Shown in pieces: positions 1 to 8,610 of a stretch of 64,000 nt of DNA. The stretch's first letter is position 1. The number at the start of each line of letters is the position of its first letter. Source of the DNA: Lewinella sp. W8 (lineage in GTDB: Bacteria; Bacteroidota; Bacteroidia; Chitinophagales; Saprospiraceae); contig NZ_SNAQ03000002.1 of the NCBI RefSeq assembly GCF_004375085.3, positions 248,001-312,000 of the forward strand, read 5' to 3'. A program made the translations under genes and the position numbers. Under the pieces are notes generated by a model, which worked only from the letters and a program-made list of their open reading frames with translations, did not search any database and was not told the origin of the DNA.

Positions 1-339
1 TTAAAGTCCTTTGCCGTCTTCTCCCAGGCCGAAAAGTGCCACCAAAATCAGCAGCGAAAGCACTGCCCGCTGCATCCACCAGCAGCGGATGAGAAGCCCT
101 CCGACGAAAAAAAGGGCTGCTGCGACGACGAGCATGAGTTTTGGCAGACCGAAGCCCAGGAAACGATCAGTGCGGCGGACTTTCCCGCAATTACCCCTCC
201 GCTCGCCGATCTGCTGCCGAACATTTCCCTCCCTTACCGGGCACTTCCCCTCCACGGGAAAACCCCGAATTTCGAAGTCTATCGGCCGCCTCCGCTGGCC
301 CGCGACCACCGCGTCGACTTTCAAGTATTCCGGCTTTAA
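1..339 (+). CDS. HYC_CC_PP-type protein, 3' end only (start outside window)
   Basis: Reading frame 1 is open from the first base to a TAA at 337-339, so this is the C-terminal 112 residues of a gene whose start lies upstream. The visible protein has a KHC-PLH cysteine/histidine cluster, then a GCCDDEHEF block, and ends with RPPPLARDHRVDFQVFRL. That order (Cys/His motif, CC followed by acidic residues and His, then a PPPL motif near the C-terminus) is the signature of the Bacteroidota HYC_CC_PP family. These are small exported proteins found near metal-efflux genes; their exact role is not known to me, and metal binding is inferred. The CusA-like pump begins 77 bases downstream on the same strand, which supports the call. 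Longer open frames on both strands here have no family features and are shadows. Confidence 0.72.
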   Translation, partial: LKSFAVFSQAEKCHQNQQRKHCPLHPPAADEKPSDEKKGCCDDEHEFWQTEAQETISAADFPAITPPLADLLPNISLPYRALPLHGKTPNFEVYRPPPLARDHRVDFQVFRL

Positions 340-416
340 CGACGTCACCAGACGCTCCGTCTCCCCTTTCCTGTAATGGTCTGGGGCTTTTGTGATTTCC
401 GTTAAGCCTTTCCTTT

Positions 417-3400
417 ATGCTTCAAGGTTTCGTCCGTTTTTTCCTCGAGAACAAACTAGTGGTCTGGTTACTCCTGGTCCTTTTTGTGGGCTGGGGCCTG
501 GCCACCGCCCCCTTTGACTTTTCCCTCGCCGGTCTCCCCCGCGACCCCGTTTCCGTCGACGCCATTCCCGACATCGGTGAAAACCAGCAAATCGTTTTTA
601 CGAGCTGGCCGGGCCAGTCTCCCCAGGATGTAGAAGACCAGATCACCTATCCCCTTACCGCTACCCTACTGGGAATTCCCGGCGTCAAATCCGTCCGTTC
701 CAACTCGATGTTCGGTTTTTCCAGTATCTACCTGATCTTCGAAGAGGAGGTAGAATTTTACTGGTCCCGTAGCAGGATCCTGGAAAAGCTCAACGCACTT
801 CCTCCTGGCTTGCTGCCCGCCAATGTCGCCCCCACCCTCGGCCCCGACGCGACCGCCCTGGGACAGGTTTTCTGGTACACGCTCGAAGGTCGCTCTCCGG
901 ATGGTGAGCCCGTCGGGGGCTGGGGACTCGAGGAACTGCGGAGTATCCAGGACTTTTACGTCCGCTACGGCCTCAGCGCGGCTGATGGCGTCAGCGAAGT
1001 CGCCAGTATCGGCGGGTTTGTCCGGGAATATCAGGTGGACGTCGACCCGGATCAGCTCCGGATTCACGGCCTTTCCCTCGGGCAGGTGATGGAGGCCATT
1101 CGGGGGTCTAACCTGGACGTAGGCGCCGCCACGCTGGAAATCAACCTCACCGAATATTTCGTCCGCGGCCTCGGTTACCTTCAGAACCTGGATGACCTGG
1201 AGCTTACCGTGGTGAGTGAACGTAACAACGTGCCCGTTTACCTCCGCGACGTAGCCCGCGTCACGACCGGCCCCGCCGCCCGCCGTGGCATTCTCGATAA
1301 ATCCGGCGCCGAAGCCGTCGGGGGCGTCGTGGTTGCTCGTTATGGCGCCAACCCCTTGGCGGTGATCAACAGCGTGAAGGAAAAGGTCAACGAACTCGCT
1401 CCCGGATTACCGAAAAGAATGGTCTTTGACCCCGTCAGTGGAGACAGTACGCTCAGCCAGGTGACCGTCGTCCCCTTTTATGACCGTTCGGAGTTGATCC
1501 GGGAGACCATCGGCACCCTCGAAGAAGCGCTGACGCTGGAGATTCTCATCACCGCCATTGTCGTCATTCTGCTCCTGTTCAACCTCCGCTCTTCGCTGCT
1601 GGTGGCCGGCACCTTACCGGTCGCCGTGCTGATGTGCTTCATCGCCATGCGGTACCTGGGCGTTGACGCCAATATCGTGGCGCTTTCCGGCATTGCCATT
1701 GCGATTGGCACCATGGTTGACGTCGGGATTGTCCTGGCCGAGAGCATGGTCTATCGATTGCAGGACCCTCCGGACGGCGAAACGCGCCTGGAAAGCATTT
1801 TCGCGGCCACCATGGAAGTAGGATCCGCGGTGCTGACGGCGGTGGCCACCACCATCATCAGCTTCCTGCCGGTATTCACCATGGAAGCCGCCGAGGGAAA
1901 ACTGTTCCGCCCCCTGGCCTTCACCAAGACCTTTGCGTTGATCGCCGCCATCCTGGTCGCCCTGGCCATCATTCCCGCCGTGGCCCACACGGTATTGGGG
2001 TGGGATCGGAACGACTGGCGGAAAAAAACAGGACTGAACGCCTTGCTGGTCGTCGGGGGCATTTTTGCCGCCTTCTACGTGGCCTGGTGGTTGGCCGCCG
2101 TGGCCATCCTCGCGGGCAGCTACGGAGTCATCAGGGGTATTCTTGGGCGAAAAACCGAAGAAGAGATTAGTGGGCGACGCAGCGCAGGTGCCGTGAAGTT
2201 CCTGCGGGGGCCGTGGATGCAAACGATAATCAACCTCCTGATCGCCGGAGTCCTTGCCTGGCTACTGGCTGGCTACTGGCTCCCCCTCGGAGTTACCCCG
2301 GGCGTAGGCAAAAACTTCCTCTTCGTAGTGGTAGTGGCGGGCGGATTGCTGGCCTTCTTCTGGCTGATGATTCACTTCTACGATCACATTCTGCGGTTCC
2401 TGCTCCGGGTAAAATTGCTTTTCCTCCTCCTGGTAGGACTATTGCTCTACGCCGGCTACCACACCTACCGGGGGCTGGGGGAAGAATTCATGCCCACCCT
2501 CGGAGAGGGTGCCTTCCTGCTGATGCCCACCAGCATGCCCCACGCAGGTATCGAAGAAAATCGTCGAAACCTGCGCCTCCTGGACATGGCCGTAACCACC
2601 ATTCCCGAAGTCGAAACGGTGGTCGGCAAGGCCGGCAGGGTCAATAGCGCCCTCGATCCCGCTCCGCTATCCATGTACGAAAACGTCATCCTCTACAAAC
2701 CCGAATACGCCACCGACGCCAACGGACGCCGCCTGCGGTTTCGGGTAGACCGGGAAGGAAATTTCCTGACGCCCTCCGGACAAGCCGTCGGATCCGATGC
2801 CCGCATCGACCCGGCGAAGGACCTTATTCCGGACGACAATGGCCAGTACTTCCGACAGTGGCGGGACCACATCAAATCTCCCGACGACATCTGGAACGAG
2901 ATCGTCAGCGTCGCTCAGTTACCCGGAGTCACTTCCGCCCCGAAACTACAACCCATCGAAACCCGCCTGGTCATGTTACAAACGGGCATGCGGGCACCGA
3001 TGGGCATCAAGGTCCGGGGACCGGACTTGAAAACCATCGAATCCTTCGGGCTCGACCTCGAACGGGAGCTCAAGGAGGTGCCCGGGGTAAAGGCTGCTGC
3101 CGTCTTCGCCGATCGCATCGTCGGGAAACCCTACCTGCTCCTGGACATCAAGCGAGCGGCCATCGCCCGCTACGGACTGAGGGTAACGGAGGTACAGCAA
3201 CAGATCATGGCCGCCGTGGGCGGTATGACCATGACCACCACCGTCGAAGGGCGCGAACGCTACGCCGTTCGCCTGCGCTATCCCCGGGAGCTACGGGATG
3301 AGCCGGAAGCCATCCGCAACATCCTGATCCCCACCCGCAGCGGACAGATTCGGTTGGGAGAACTCATCGAGGTCCGATATGAACAGGGACCGCAGTCCAT

Positions 3401-4190
3401 CAAATCCGAGGATGGCTTTCTGGTGGGCTACGTCCTCTTCGACCGGGAGGAGGGATTTGCCGAAGTTGAGGTGGTAGAAAATGCCCGAAAGTTTTTGGAA
3501 GAAAGGACCCAGGCGGGCGCCCTGAACATTCCCCAGGGGGTCAGTTACCGCTTTGCGGGGAATTATGAACAACAGGTACGGGCCAGTGAGCGGCTGGCCC
3601 TCGTCGTTCCCATTGCCCTGGGCCTCATCTTCATCATTCTCTACTTCCAGTTCAAATCAGTATCCACGGCCCTCATGGTGTTCAGTGGGGTGTTCGTAGC
3701 CTTCTCGGGAGGATTTCTTCTCCTCGGGGGCTACGGGAATCCCGGCTTTCTGGACTTCAACTTCTTTGGCACCAACCTGCGCGATCTCTTCCAGATGCAG
3801 ACGGTTAACCTGAGCGTGGCGGTCTGGGTGGGTTTTCTGGCCCTCTTCGGCATCGCCACCGATGACGGCGTTTTGGTGGCCACCTTTCTCCGCGACAGCT
3901 TCCGCCGGAACACCCCCCGGACCATCACGGAAGTACGGGAGGCCGTCGTTGAGGGCGGCCTCCGTCGGGTCCGCCCGGCCATGATGACCACCGCCACCAC
4001 CATCCTGGCGCTGCTGCCCGTACTGACCGCTACCGGTCGGGGCGCCGAAATCATGGTACCCATGGCCATCCCCAGTTTTGGCGGCATGGCCCTGCAGGTA
4101 GTGACCATGTTTACGGTTCCCGTCTTGTGGAGCCTCCGCGAGGAATGGAAAATTCGCCTCACCCCAAAAGACCCAGATCATGACAATTAA
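417..4190 (+). CDS. cusA: CusA/CzcA-type heavy-metal efflux RND transporter
   Basis: Inner-membrane proton-driven RND pump predicted to export monovalent metals such as Cu(I)/Ag(I) with the adaptor and channel encoded next. The N-terminus (FFLENKLVVWLLLVLFVGWG) is the first membrane span, followed by the conserved VDAIPDIGENQQIV and QDVEDQITYPL blocks of HME-RND pumps. The TM4 motif carrying the proton-relay acid is GTMVDVGIVLAES, with Asp about residue 435. The C-terminal TM bundle has GIATDDGVLVATF. At 1257 residues it is longer than the roughly 1040 of E. coli CusA: extra hydrophobic segments lie about residues 540-690, between the two RND halves, and there is an added periplasmic stretch near residues 760-810. 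The stop overlaps the start of the tolC-like gene by 11 bases, so the two are translationally coupled. Metal specificity is inferred. Confidence 0.95.
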   Translation: MLQGFVRFFLENKLVVWLLLVLFVGWGLATAPFDFSLAGLPRDPVSVDAIPDIGENQQIVFTSWPGQSPQDVEDQITYPLTATLLGIPGVKSVRSNSMFGFSSIYLIFEEEVEFYWSRSRILEKLNALPPGLLPANVAPTLGPDATALGQVFWYTLEGRSPDGEPVGGWGLEELRSIQDFYVRYGLSAADGVSEVASIGGFVREYQVDVDPDQLRIHGLSLGQVMEAIRGSNLDVGAATLEINLTEYFVRGLGYLQNLDDLELTVVSERNNVPVYLRDVARVTTGPAARRGILDKSGAEAVGGVVVARYGANPLAVINSVKEKVNELAPGLPKRMVFDPVSGDSTLSQVTVVPFYDRSELIRETIGTLEEALTLEILITAIVVILLLFNLRSSLLVAGTLPVAVLMCFIAMRYLGVDANIVALSGIAIAIGTMVDVGIVLAESMVYRLQDPPDGETRLESIFAATMEVGSAVLTAVATTIISFLPVFTMEAAEGKLFRPLAFTKTFALIAAILVALAIIPAVAHTVLGWDRNDWRKKTGLNALLVVGGIFAAFYVAWWLAAVAILAGSYGVIRGILGRKTEEEISGRRSAGAVKFLRGPWMQTIINLLIAGVLAWLLAGYWLPLGVTPGVGKNFLFVVVVAGGLLAFFWLMIHFYDHILRFLLRVKLLFLLLVGLLLYAGYHTYRGLGEEFMPTLGEGAFLLMPTSMPHAGIEENRRNLRLLDMAVTTIPEVETVVGKAGRVNSALDPAPLSMYENVILYKPEYATDANGRRLRFRVDREGNFLTPSGQAVGSDARIDPAKDLIPDDNGQYFRQWRDHIKSPDDIWNEIVSVAQLPGVTSAPKLQPIETRLVMLQTGMRAPMGIKVRGPDLKTIESFGLDLERELKEVPGVKAAAVFADRIVGKPYLLLDIKRAAIARYGLRVTEVQQQIMAAVGGMTMTTTVEGRERYAVRLRYPRELRDEPEAIRNILIPTRSGQIRLGELIEVRYEQGPQSIKSEDGFLVGYVLFDREEGFAEVEVVENARKFLEERTQAGALNIPQGVSYRFAGNYEQQVRASERLALVVPIALGLIFIILYFQFKSVSTALMVFSGVFVAFSGGFLLLGGYGNPGFLDFNFFGTNLRDLFQMQTVNLSVAVWVGFLALFGIATDDGVLVATFLRDSFRRNTPRTITEVREAVVEGGLRRVRPAMMTTATTILALLPVLTATGRGAEIMVPMAIPSFGGMALQVVTMFTVPVLWSLREEWKIRLTPKDPDHDN

Positions 4191-5430
4191 GCACCTCTTT
4201 TGCCTGCTGTTGGCCAGCTTTTTTTGCACCTGCGCTTGCGCCCAACCCCTGGATACGCTGCGGGCAATGCTCCGGCAGAACAATCCGGAAATCAGGGCAC
4301 TGGAACTTGACTACCGGGCCGCGCTCCAGCAATCATCCCAGGTCAGCCAGCTTCCCGACCTGGAGCTCGGGGCCGGGTTTTTCATCCTGCCGGTCGAAAC
4401 GCGGACGGGGCCCCAGCGATTTCGGGTGGGCGCCTCCCAGATGTTGCCCTGGCCGGGAAAACTGGCGGCCATGGCCGCCGTAGCCGACGCCCGCGCTCGC
4501 CCCCTGCTGGAAAAGGTCGCCGCCCGCCAGCTCATGCTGATGTATCGGCTGGAAACGGCCTATTATCGATTGGCCGACAAAGCGGCCCGCGCGGAGGTTT
4601 TACGGGAAAACCTCGATCTCTTTGACGGCCTCGAGGCGCTGGCCCTCAGTCGACTGGAAAGTGGCCGGGGCAGCTCGGTGGACGTTTACCGCCTCCAAAT
4701 GGAACGCCGACAACTGGAGCGACAACTGGAGGAGTTTTCCCAGGCCGGACAGCGGGAAATGGCCACGATCAATGGTCTGCTGAGCCGACCACCAGACGTC
4801 CAGATCAGTCCGTCTCTCGACCCGGTAAACCGGGTGGCACAGATTCTGGAGTATGCCCCGGATCTGGCCAACGACGACCCCGATTTAAGCGACCATCCGT
4901 CCCTGCGGATTTTTGCGTGGCAACGGGAGGCCAGCCGCTCGGCCATCGCGCTGAGTGCGCTGGAGCAACGCCCCGATTTTGGCATCGGTCTCGACTACAT
5001 CGCCGTTGGCCGAAGAAGCGACCTGGATCCTCCCGGCAACGGCCGGGACATCCTCCTACCACGGGCCATGGTCAGAATCCCCCTCTCCAAAGAAAAATAC
5101 TCGGCCCGCCGCCAGGAGGAAGAGATCCGGATGGAAGCTCTGGAGGCCCGCAGGCAGTCCACCGAAGATGAGCTTCGTGCCGAAATCCGCCGGGCTCTGG
5201 TGTCCATTGACGAGGCGGCCGGCGAATTGCTCTTCCTCGAAGAACAGAACCGGACCCTGGCGGCCAGTTTGACGATCGCCAGAAGTGAGTTTGCCAACGG
5301 GAAACGCCCCCTCGACGAGCTCTTACGGTTGGAATATCAGTCGATCCAGTACCAACACCAGGCCGTCATGGCCCGCACCACTATTCTTTTACAAGACGCG
5401 GCGATCAATCGCCTGCTGTACAACCAATAA
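4180..5430 (+). CDS. TolC-family outer membrane efflux channel (CusC-like)
   Basis: 416-residue outer membrane factor that would form the exit duct of the metal-efflux complex. A signal peptide (residues 1-21, ending CACAQ) precedes two long alpha-helical repeats typical of OEP domains. Examples are the NPEIRALELDYRAALQQ region, the MLPWPGKL segment common in CusC-like members, and the C-terminal LDELLRLEYQSIQYQHQ helix. It overlaps the end of the RND gene by 11 bases and ends 2 bases before the adaptor gene, so all three are one operon. The codons for its signal-peptide end (4224-4242) coincide with a 19-bp dispersed intergenic repeat of this genome, in reverse orientation. Known role of the family: trimeric outer-membrane tunnel. 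Substrate is inferred from the neighbours. Confidence 0.92.
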   Translation: MTIKHLFCLLLASFFCTCACAQPLDTLRAMLRQNNPEIRALELDYRAALQQSSQVSQLPDLELGAGFFILPVETRTGPQRFRVGASQMLPWPGKLAAMAAVADARARPLLEKVAARQLMLMYRLETAYYRLADKAARAEVLRENLDLFDGLEALALSRLESGRGSSVDVYRLQMERRQLERQLEEFSQAGQREMATINGLLSRPPDVQISPSLDPVNRVAQILEYAPDLANDDPDLSDHPSLRIFAWQREASRSAIALSALEQRPDFGIGLDYIAVGRRSDLDPPGNGRDILLPRAMVRIPLSKEKYSARRQEEEIRMEALEARRQSTEDELRAEIRRALVSIDEAAGELLFLEEQNRTLAASLTIARSEFANGKRPLDELLRLEYQSIQYQHQAVMARTTILLQDAAINRLLYNQ

Positions 5431-5432
5431 AT

Positions 5433-7211
5433 ATGAATACGCGAACTGTTCTCCTTCTGATCGCGGCCCTGGGGCTAGGCCTGGCTGCCGGATACTTTCT
5501 GTTTGGCGGATCAGCCTCCGTGCCGCCGCCGGCAACCCAGGCGCACGATCACTCCGCTCACGAGACGGGGGGTGCGGAAATCTGGACGTGCTCAATGCAC
5601 CCACAGATTCAGCAGGACGGCCCCGGTGATTGTCCGCTTTGCGGAATGGACTTGATCCCGCTGGAAGTGGGCAACAATACCGATCCGGCGGTGATGACCA
5701 TGACCGAAGCGGCCGTAGCGTTGGCCAGGGTCCGCACGGTCCGGGTCGGGAACGGCGGAGACTCGACGGAGGGTGGTCAGTCCAGTGCGTCCCTGACCCT
5801 CACGGGGAAGCTGGCCGTCGATGAGCGGACCACCGCCGTGGAAGTCACGGAATTTGGCGGACGCATCGAGCGGCTCAACGTCTCCTTCAGCGGCGAACCC
5901 GTGCGGGCGGGTCAGCGGATCGCCACGGTATATGCTCCCGACCTGGTCGTTGCGCAGGAAGAATTCCTGCAGGCCCGGCAATTCCGGGACCTGAACCCGG
6001 ACCTCGTCTCCGCCGCCCGCACCAAACTGCGCAACCTCGGAGTGACGGAGGAACAAATTACCACCCTCGAAACAACCGGCCAGGTCATCCGGGACTTTCC
6101 GATCTACGCCGATAATTCGGGGACCATCCTCGAAACCAAGGCGGAGGTGGGCCAGTATTTACCCGCCGGCGGCTCGCTGTATACCTACACCAACCTGAGT
6201 CGGCTGTGGGTGCTGCTCGATGCCTACGAGGCGGATCTGGCCAGCATCTCCGTTGGTGACCGGGTGAATTTCTCGGTGCCCGCACTGCCGGGGCAAAACT
6301 TTTCTGCCCGGATCACCTTCGTGGATCCGGCCATTGACCCGGCTACCCGCACGGCAGCCGTGCGGGCGGAAGTCATCAACCGAAACGGACGGCTGAAACC
6401 GGACATGTTCGTGGAAGGAACCATCATCACTTCCCCCGCCCGGCAAGAGGACACGGAGGAGGACTTACGCGTCCCGCGCAGCGCCGTGCTGTGGACCGGG
6501 GAGCGGTCCGTGGTCTACGTAGCGTTACCGGATACGGAAGTCCCGACCTACGAATTCCGAGAAGTCACCCTGGGGGACCGCGTCGGAGACCAGTACCGCG
6601 TGCGGTCCGGGCTGGCCTCCGGAGACCGGGTGGTGATGGAAGGGGCTTTCCAGATTGACGCCGCCGCGCAATTGAACAACAAGGCCAGCATGATGAACCG
6701 TGACGTCCTGATTGCCGGCCGGCCGGCGCCCGAGGCCGTGGCTGAGGCCATTCCCGACTTTCGGGAAAACAGCCCGGAAAAACTCCGGAATCAATTGGGC
6801 CGCGTCGTGGAAGCCTACCTGCCCCTCAAGGACCGCCTCGTGGCTACGGCCACCGCTGACGCGGCCCTCATCACCTCCCTGCTAACTGCCCTGGAGGCGG
6901 TGGACGGGGATTTGCTCACCGGTGATGCCCGTGACTACTGGAGCCAGCAGCGGGAAGCGCTGGACAGCCACGCAAAACTACTCCTGGAAAACCCGGAGGT
7001 AGCGGGGCAGCGGGAGCAGTTCGACTATCTCTCCCGGGCTCTCATCAAGGCCCTCACGGCCTTCGGCGTGAGTGGAGACTATTACGTACAGCATTGTCCG
7101 ATGGCCTTCAACAATACGGGGGCCGACTGGATCAGCAACGAAACCCAAATTCGCAATCCCTATTTCGGTGACCTGATGCTTAAGTGCGGACTGGTTACCG
7201 ATGAACTCTAA
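5433..7211 (+). CDS. cusB: CusB-like periplasmic adaptor with HMBD and DUF3347 domains
   Basis: 592-residue membrane-fusion protein linking the RND pump to the TolC-like channel. Order of parts: an N-terminal signal/anchor (residues about 5-26); a heavy-metal-binding domain about residues 50-77 with TCSMHP...CPLCGMDLIPL; the MFP lipoyl/barrel-sandwich and beta-barrel regions (about 100-430, with the GRIERLNVSFSGEPVRAGQ and RLWVLLDAYEADL segments); and a C-terminal DUF3347 domain (about 450-590) with VQHCPMAFNNTGADW and a closing LMLKCGL. The two Cys/Met/His-rich modules at the ends fit Cu(I)/Ag(I) binding. It starts 2 bases after the channel gene. Fused HMBD and DUF3347 on CusB are common in Bacteroidota. 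Family identity is secure; the exact metal is inferred. Confidence 0.93.
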   Translation: MNTRTVLLLIAALGLGLAAGYFLFGGSASVPPPATQAHDHSAHETGGAEIWTCSMHPQIQQDGPGDCPLCGMDLIPLEVGNNTDPAVMTMTEAAVALARVRTVRVGNGGDSTEGGQSSASLTLTGKLAVDERTTAVEVTEFGGRIERLNVSFSGEPVRAGQRIATVYAPDLVVAQEEFLQARQFRDLNPDLVSAARTKLRNLGVTEEQITTLETTGQVIRDFPIYADNSGTILETKAEVGQYLPAGGSLYTYTNLSRLWVLLDAYEADLASISVGDRVNFSVPALPGQNFSARITFVDPAIDPATRTAAVRAEVINRNGRLKPDMFVEGTIITSPARQEDTEEDLRVPRSAVLWTGERSVVYVALPDTEVPTYEFREVTLGDRVGDQYRVRSGLASGDRVVMEGAFQIDAAAQLNNKASMMNRDVLIAGRPAPEAVAEAIPDFRENSPEKLRNQLGRVVEAYLPLKDRLVATATADAALITSLLTALEAVDGDLLTGDARDYWSQQREALDSHAKLLLENPEVAGQREQFDYLSRALIKALTAFGVSGDYYVQHCPMAFNNTGADWISNETQIRNPYFGDLMLKCGLVTDEL

Positions 7212-7267
7212 TCATCACATTCATTTAACCGGCCGTCCTACGGGGTGGCCACCAAACTTGCTTTAAG

Positions 7268-7543
7268 ATGCGCTTTACCCACTATTTTATTGCCTGCTTA
7301 TTCCTCCTGTCCTTTGCCATCGTCAGTTGTAGCGATGCTCCCGCAGCGGAGACCGACACGACCGAAACCACGACGGAAACGACCACCGCTGCCCCGCACG
7401 GTAAGGGCAAGGAGTACACCTCAGCCTACGTCTGCCCCATGCATTGTGAAGGCAGCGGAAGCGACACTGCGGGAGAATGCCCCGTATGTGGCATGGCTTA
7501 CGTGGACCAGGAGGAACACGTAAAGAACGGACACAGCCACTAG
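7268..7543 (+). CDS. Small heavy-metal-binding-domain lipoprotein
   Basis: 91-residue predicted lipoprotein: a hydrophobic signal ends in a lipobox AIVSC with Cys21. A Thr/Glu-rich linker follows, then one heavy-metal-binding module (YVCPMHCEGSGS...GECPVCGMAYV) and a His-rich tail (HVKNGHSH). The CPMH...CPVCGM spacing is the same type of module found at the start of the upstream CusB-like adaptor, so it is probably a periplasmic metal chaperone or buffer for the efflux complex. It lies 56 bases after the adaptor gene on the same strand. The ATG at 7268 is preferred because it gives a complete lipoprotein signal. The overlapping 92-residue frame from 7245 is a shadow. Confidence 0.85.
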   Translation: MRFTHYFIACLFLLSFAIVSCSDAPAAETDTTETTTETTTAAPHGKGKEYTSAYVCPMHCEGSGSDTAGECPVCGMAYVDQEEHVKNGHSH

Positions 7544-7544
7544 G

Positions 7545-7628
7545 GTGAAACCCCGAACCTTACGCATTGAAAACATGGTTTGCCGCCGTTGCGAGATGGC
7601 GGTGAACCAGGTTTTCAGCCTGGACTAA
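7545..7628 (+). pseudogene. Truncated HMA-domain fragment
   Basis: A GTG at 7545, one base after the lipoprotein stop, opens a 27-codon frame that reads VKPRTLRIENMVCRRCEMAV and ends at a TAA (7626-7628). The LRIENMVCRRC segment is a textbook heavy-metal-associated (HMA) metal-binding motif (M-x-C-x-x-C). The domain normally runs to about 65 residues, but this frame stops just after the first helix. It therefore looks like the 5' remnant of an HMA protein, or of the HMA-headed AraC regulators common in Bacteroidota metal loci. A functional 27-residue peptide cannot be excluded. The motif is read directly; the decay is inferred. Confidence 0.55.
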
Positions 7629-7673
7629 TCAATCGCCTTCTGGCCTTCATTGCCGGGTGGCAAAATGCTCTTT

Positions 7674-8144
7674 ATGAATACCCAACATAAATCCAACCCC
7701 TACCTAAAATTCGGGCTGATGATGGCCACCTCATTTATCGTTATGTATGCCGTCATGTACCTCAACGTGGACAAGTTCGACCACGTCTACACCGCCCAGA
7801 CCAGAACCTACATGACCATCCTTATGATCGCACCAATGGCCATCTCCATGCTGCTGTTTATGTGGAAGATGTACCCCAGTAAGCGGATCAATTACCTCAT
7901 CATCGTTGGCGCGTTACTGGTGGGAGCTGGAACTTACCACATCCTCCGGCAGCAAACCTTTGTGGGTGACGTCGCCTGGATGCGCGCCATGATCCCCCAC
8001 CATAGCTCGGCCATCATGGTCAGTCAAAAGGCCAGGCTTAAAGACCCGGAAGCCATCAAACTGGCGGAAGAGATTATTGCGGCGCAGAAGCGGGAGATTG
8101 CCCAGATGAAGGCCATGATCAGTCGCCTGAAGGAAAACCAGTAA
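7674..8144 (+). CDS. DUF305-domain membrane protein
   Basis: 156-residue protein with three predicted membrane spans (about residues 10-32, 44-63 and 71-90) followed by a DUF305 segment: WMRAMIPHHSSAIMVSQKA and a charged C-terminal helix (EEIIAAQKREIAQMKAMI). DUF305 proteins carry the conserved M-I-P-H-H motif and are commonly found beside copper-resistance genes; a metal-handling role is inferred. In-frame TTG (7650) and ATG (7665) codons lie upstream, but the ATG at 7674 gives the normal short cytoplasmic leader MNTQHKSNPYLKF and is preferred. It is the last gene of the metal-efflux cluster. Confidence 0.85.
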   Translation: MNTQHKSNPYLKFGLMMATSFIVMYAVMYLNVDKFDHVYTAQTRTYMTILMIAPMAISMLLFMWKMYPSKRINYLIIVGALLVGAGTYHILRQQTFVGDVAWMRAMIPHHSSAIMVSQKARLKDPEAIKLAEEIIAAQKREIAQMKAMISRLKENQ

Positions 8145-8610
8145 GCCGGCACACAAGGTGGGCGCGGAGCGCCGGTGCAACGTACACCCGAAAAGAGCCG
8201 TGAACGCAACCCGATTTCCCACGCCCCACCGGGCATGGTAAAAAATTTTGCTTTCCCACTAACACATCCGGTCCGGGCGGTGATCTTGTAGGTAGAATCG
8301 GGATGTAAACGGGAAAAATAACCGAAATGACTACGAAAAACCTATCACCAAAACTCCTTGATGGGTCCGCTGCATTCGCAAATATTCCCCTTTACCCCAA
8401 CGAATGAGGGATGGTAAACCGTCCATCATGAGGCACCAGATGCCTATTCGGCTGATCTTCCACCCGTAAAGCGTCAGCCCGTTGACACATTTCTCGAGCG
8501 GAGAGCTTAAAATCCGCGGAGGAGTTTTGTTGACTGGACAATATTGCAAGAATCGCCTATTTTTAAGTGGTTCTTGTTCTCCAACCTAAAATACTAAACC
8601 TCGCCAGCCC
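8145..8610. other. Intergenic region, no gene seen
   Basis: No convincing coding frame. A 72-codon minus-strand frame (8331-8549) has no family features and no context. Just after the DUF305 stop, 8161-8180 resembles the dispersed GGAGCGC(C/A)GGTGCAA repeat found elsewhere in the window. The segment before the next gene (about 8525-8580) is A+T rich and probably holds its promoter, but I could not identify a clean consensus pair. Confidence 0.4.

Noticed and set aside
1..376. 115-codon minus-strand and 121-codon plus-strand frames
   Set aside because: The frame matching the HYC_CC_PP family (1-339, frame 1) explains this region; the others have no features.
8331..8549. 72-codon minus-strand frame
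   Set aside because: No motifs, and it lies in the likely upstream region of the lipoprotein gene.
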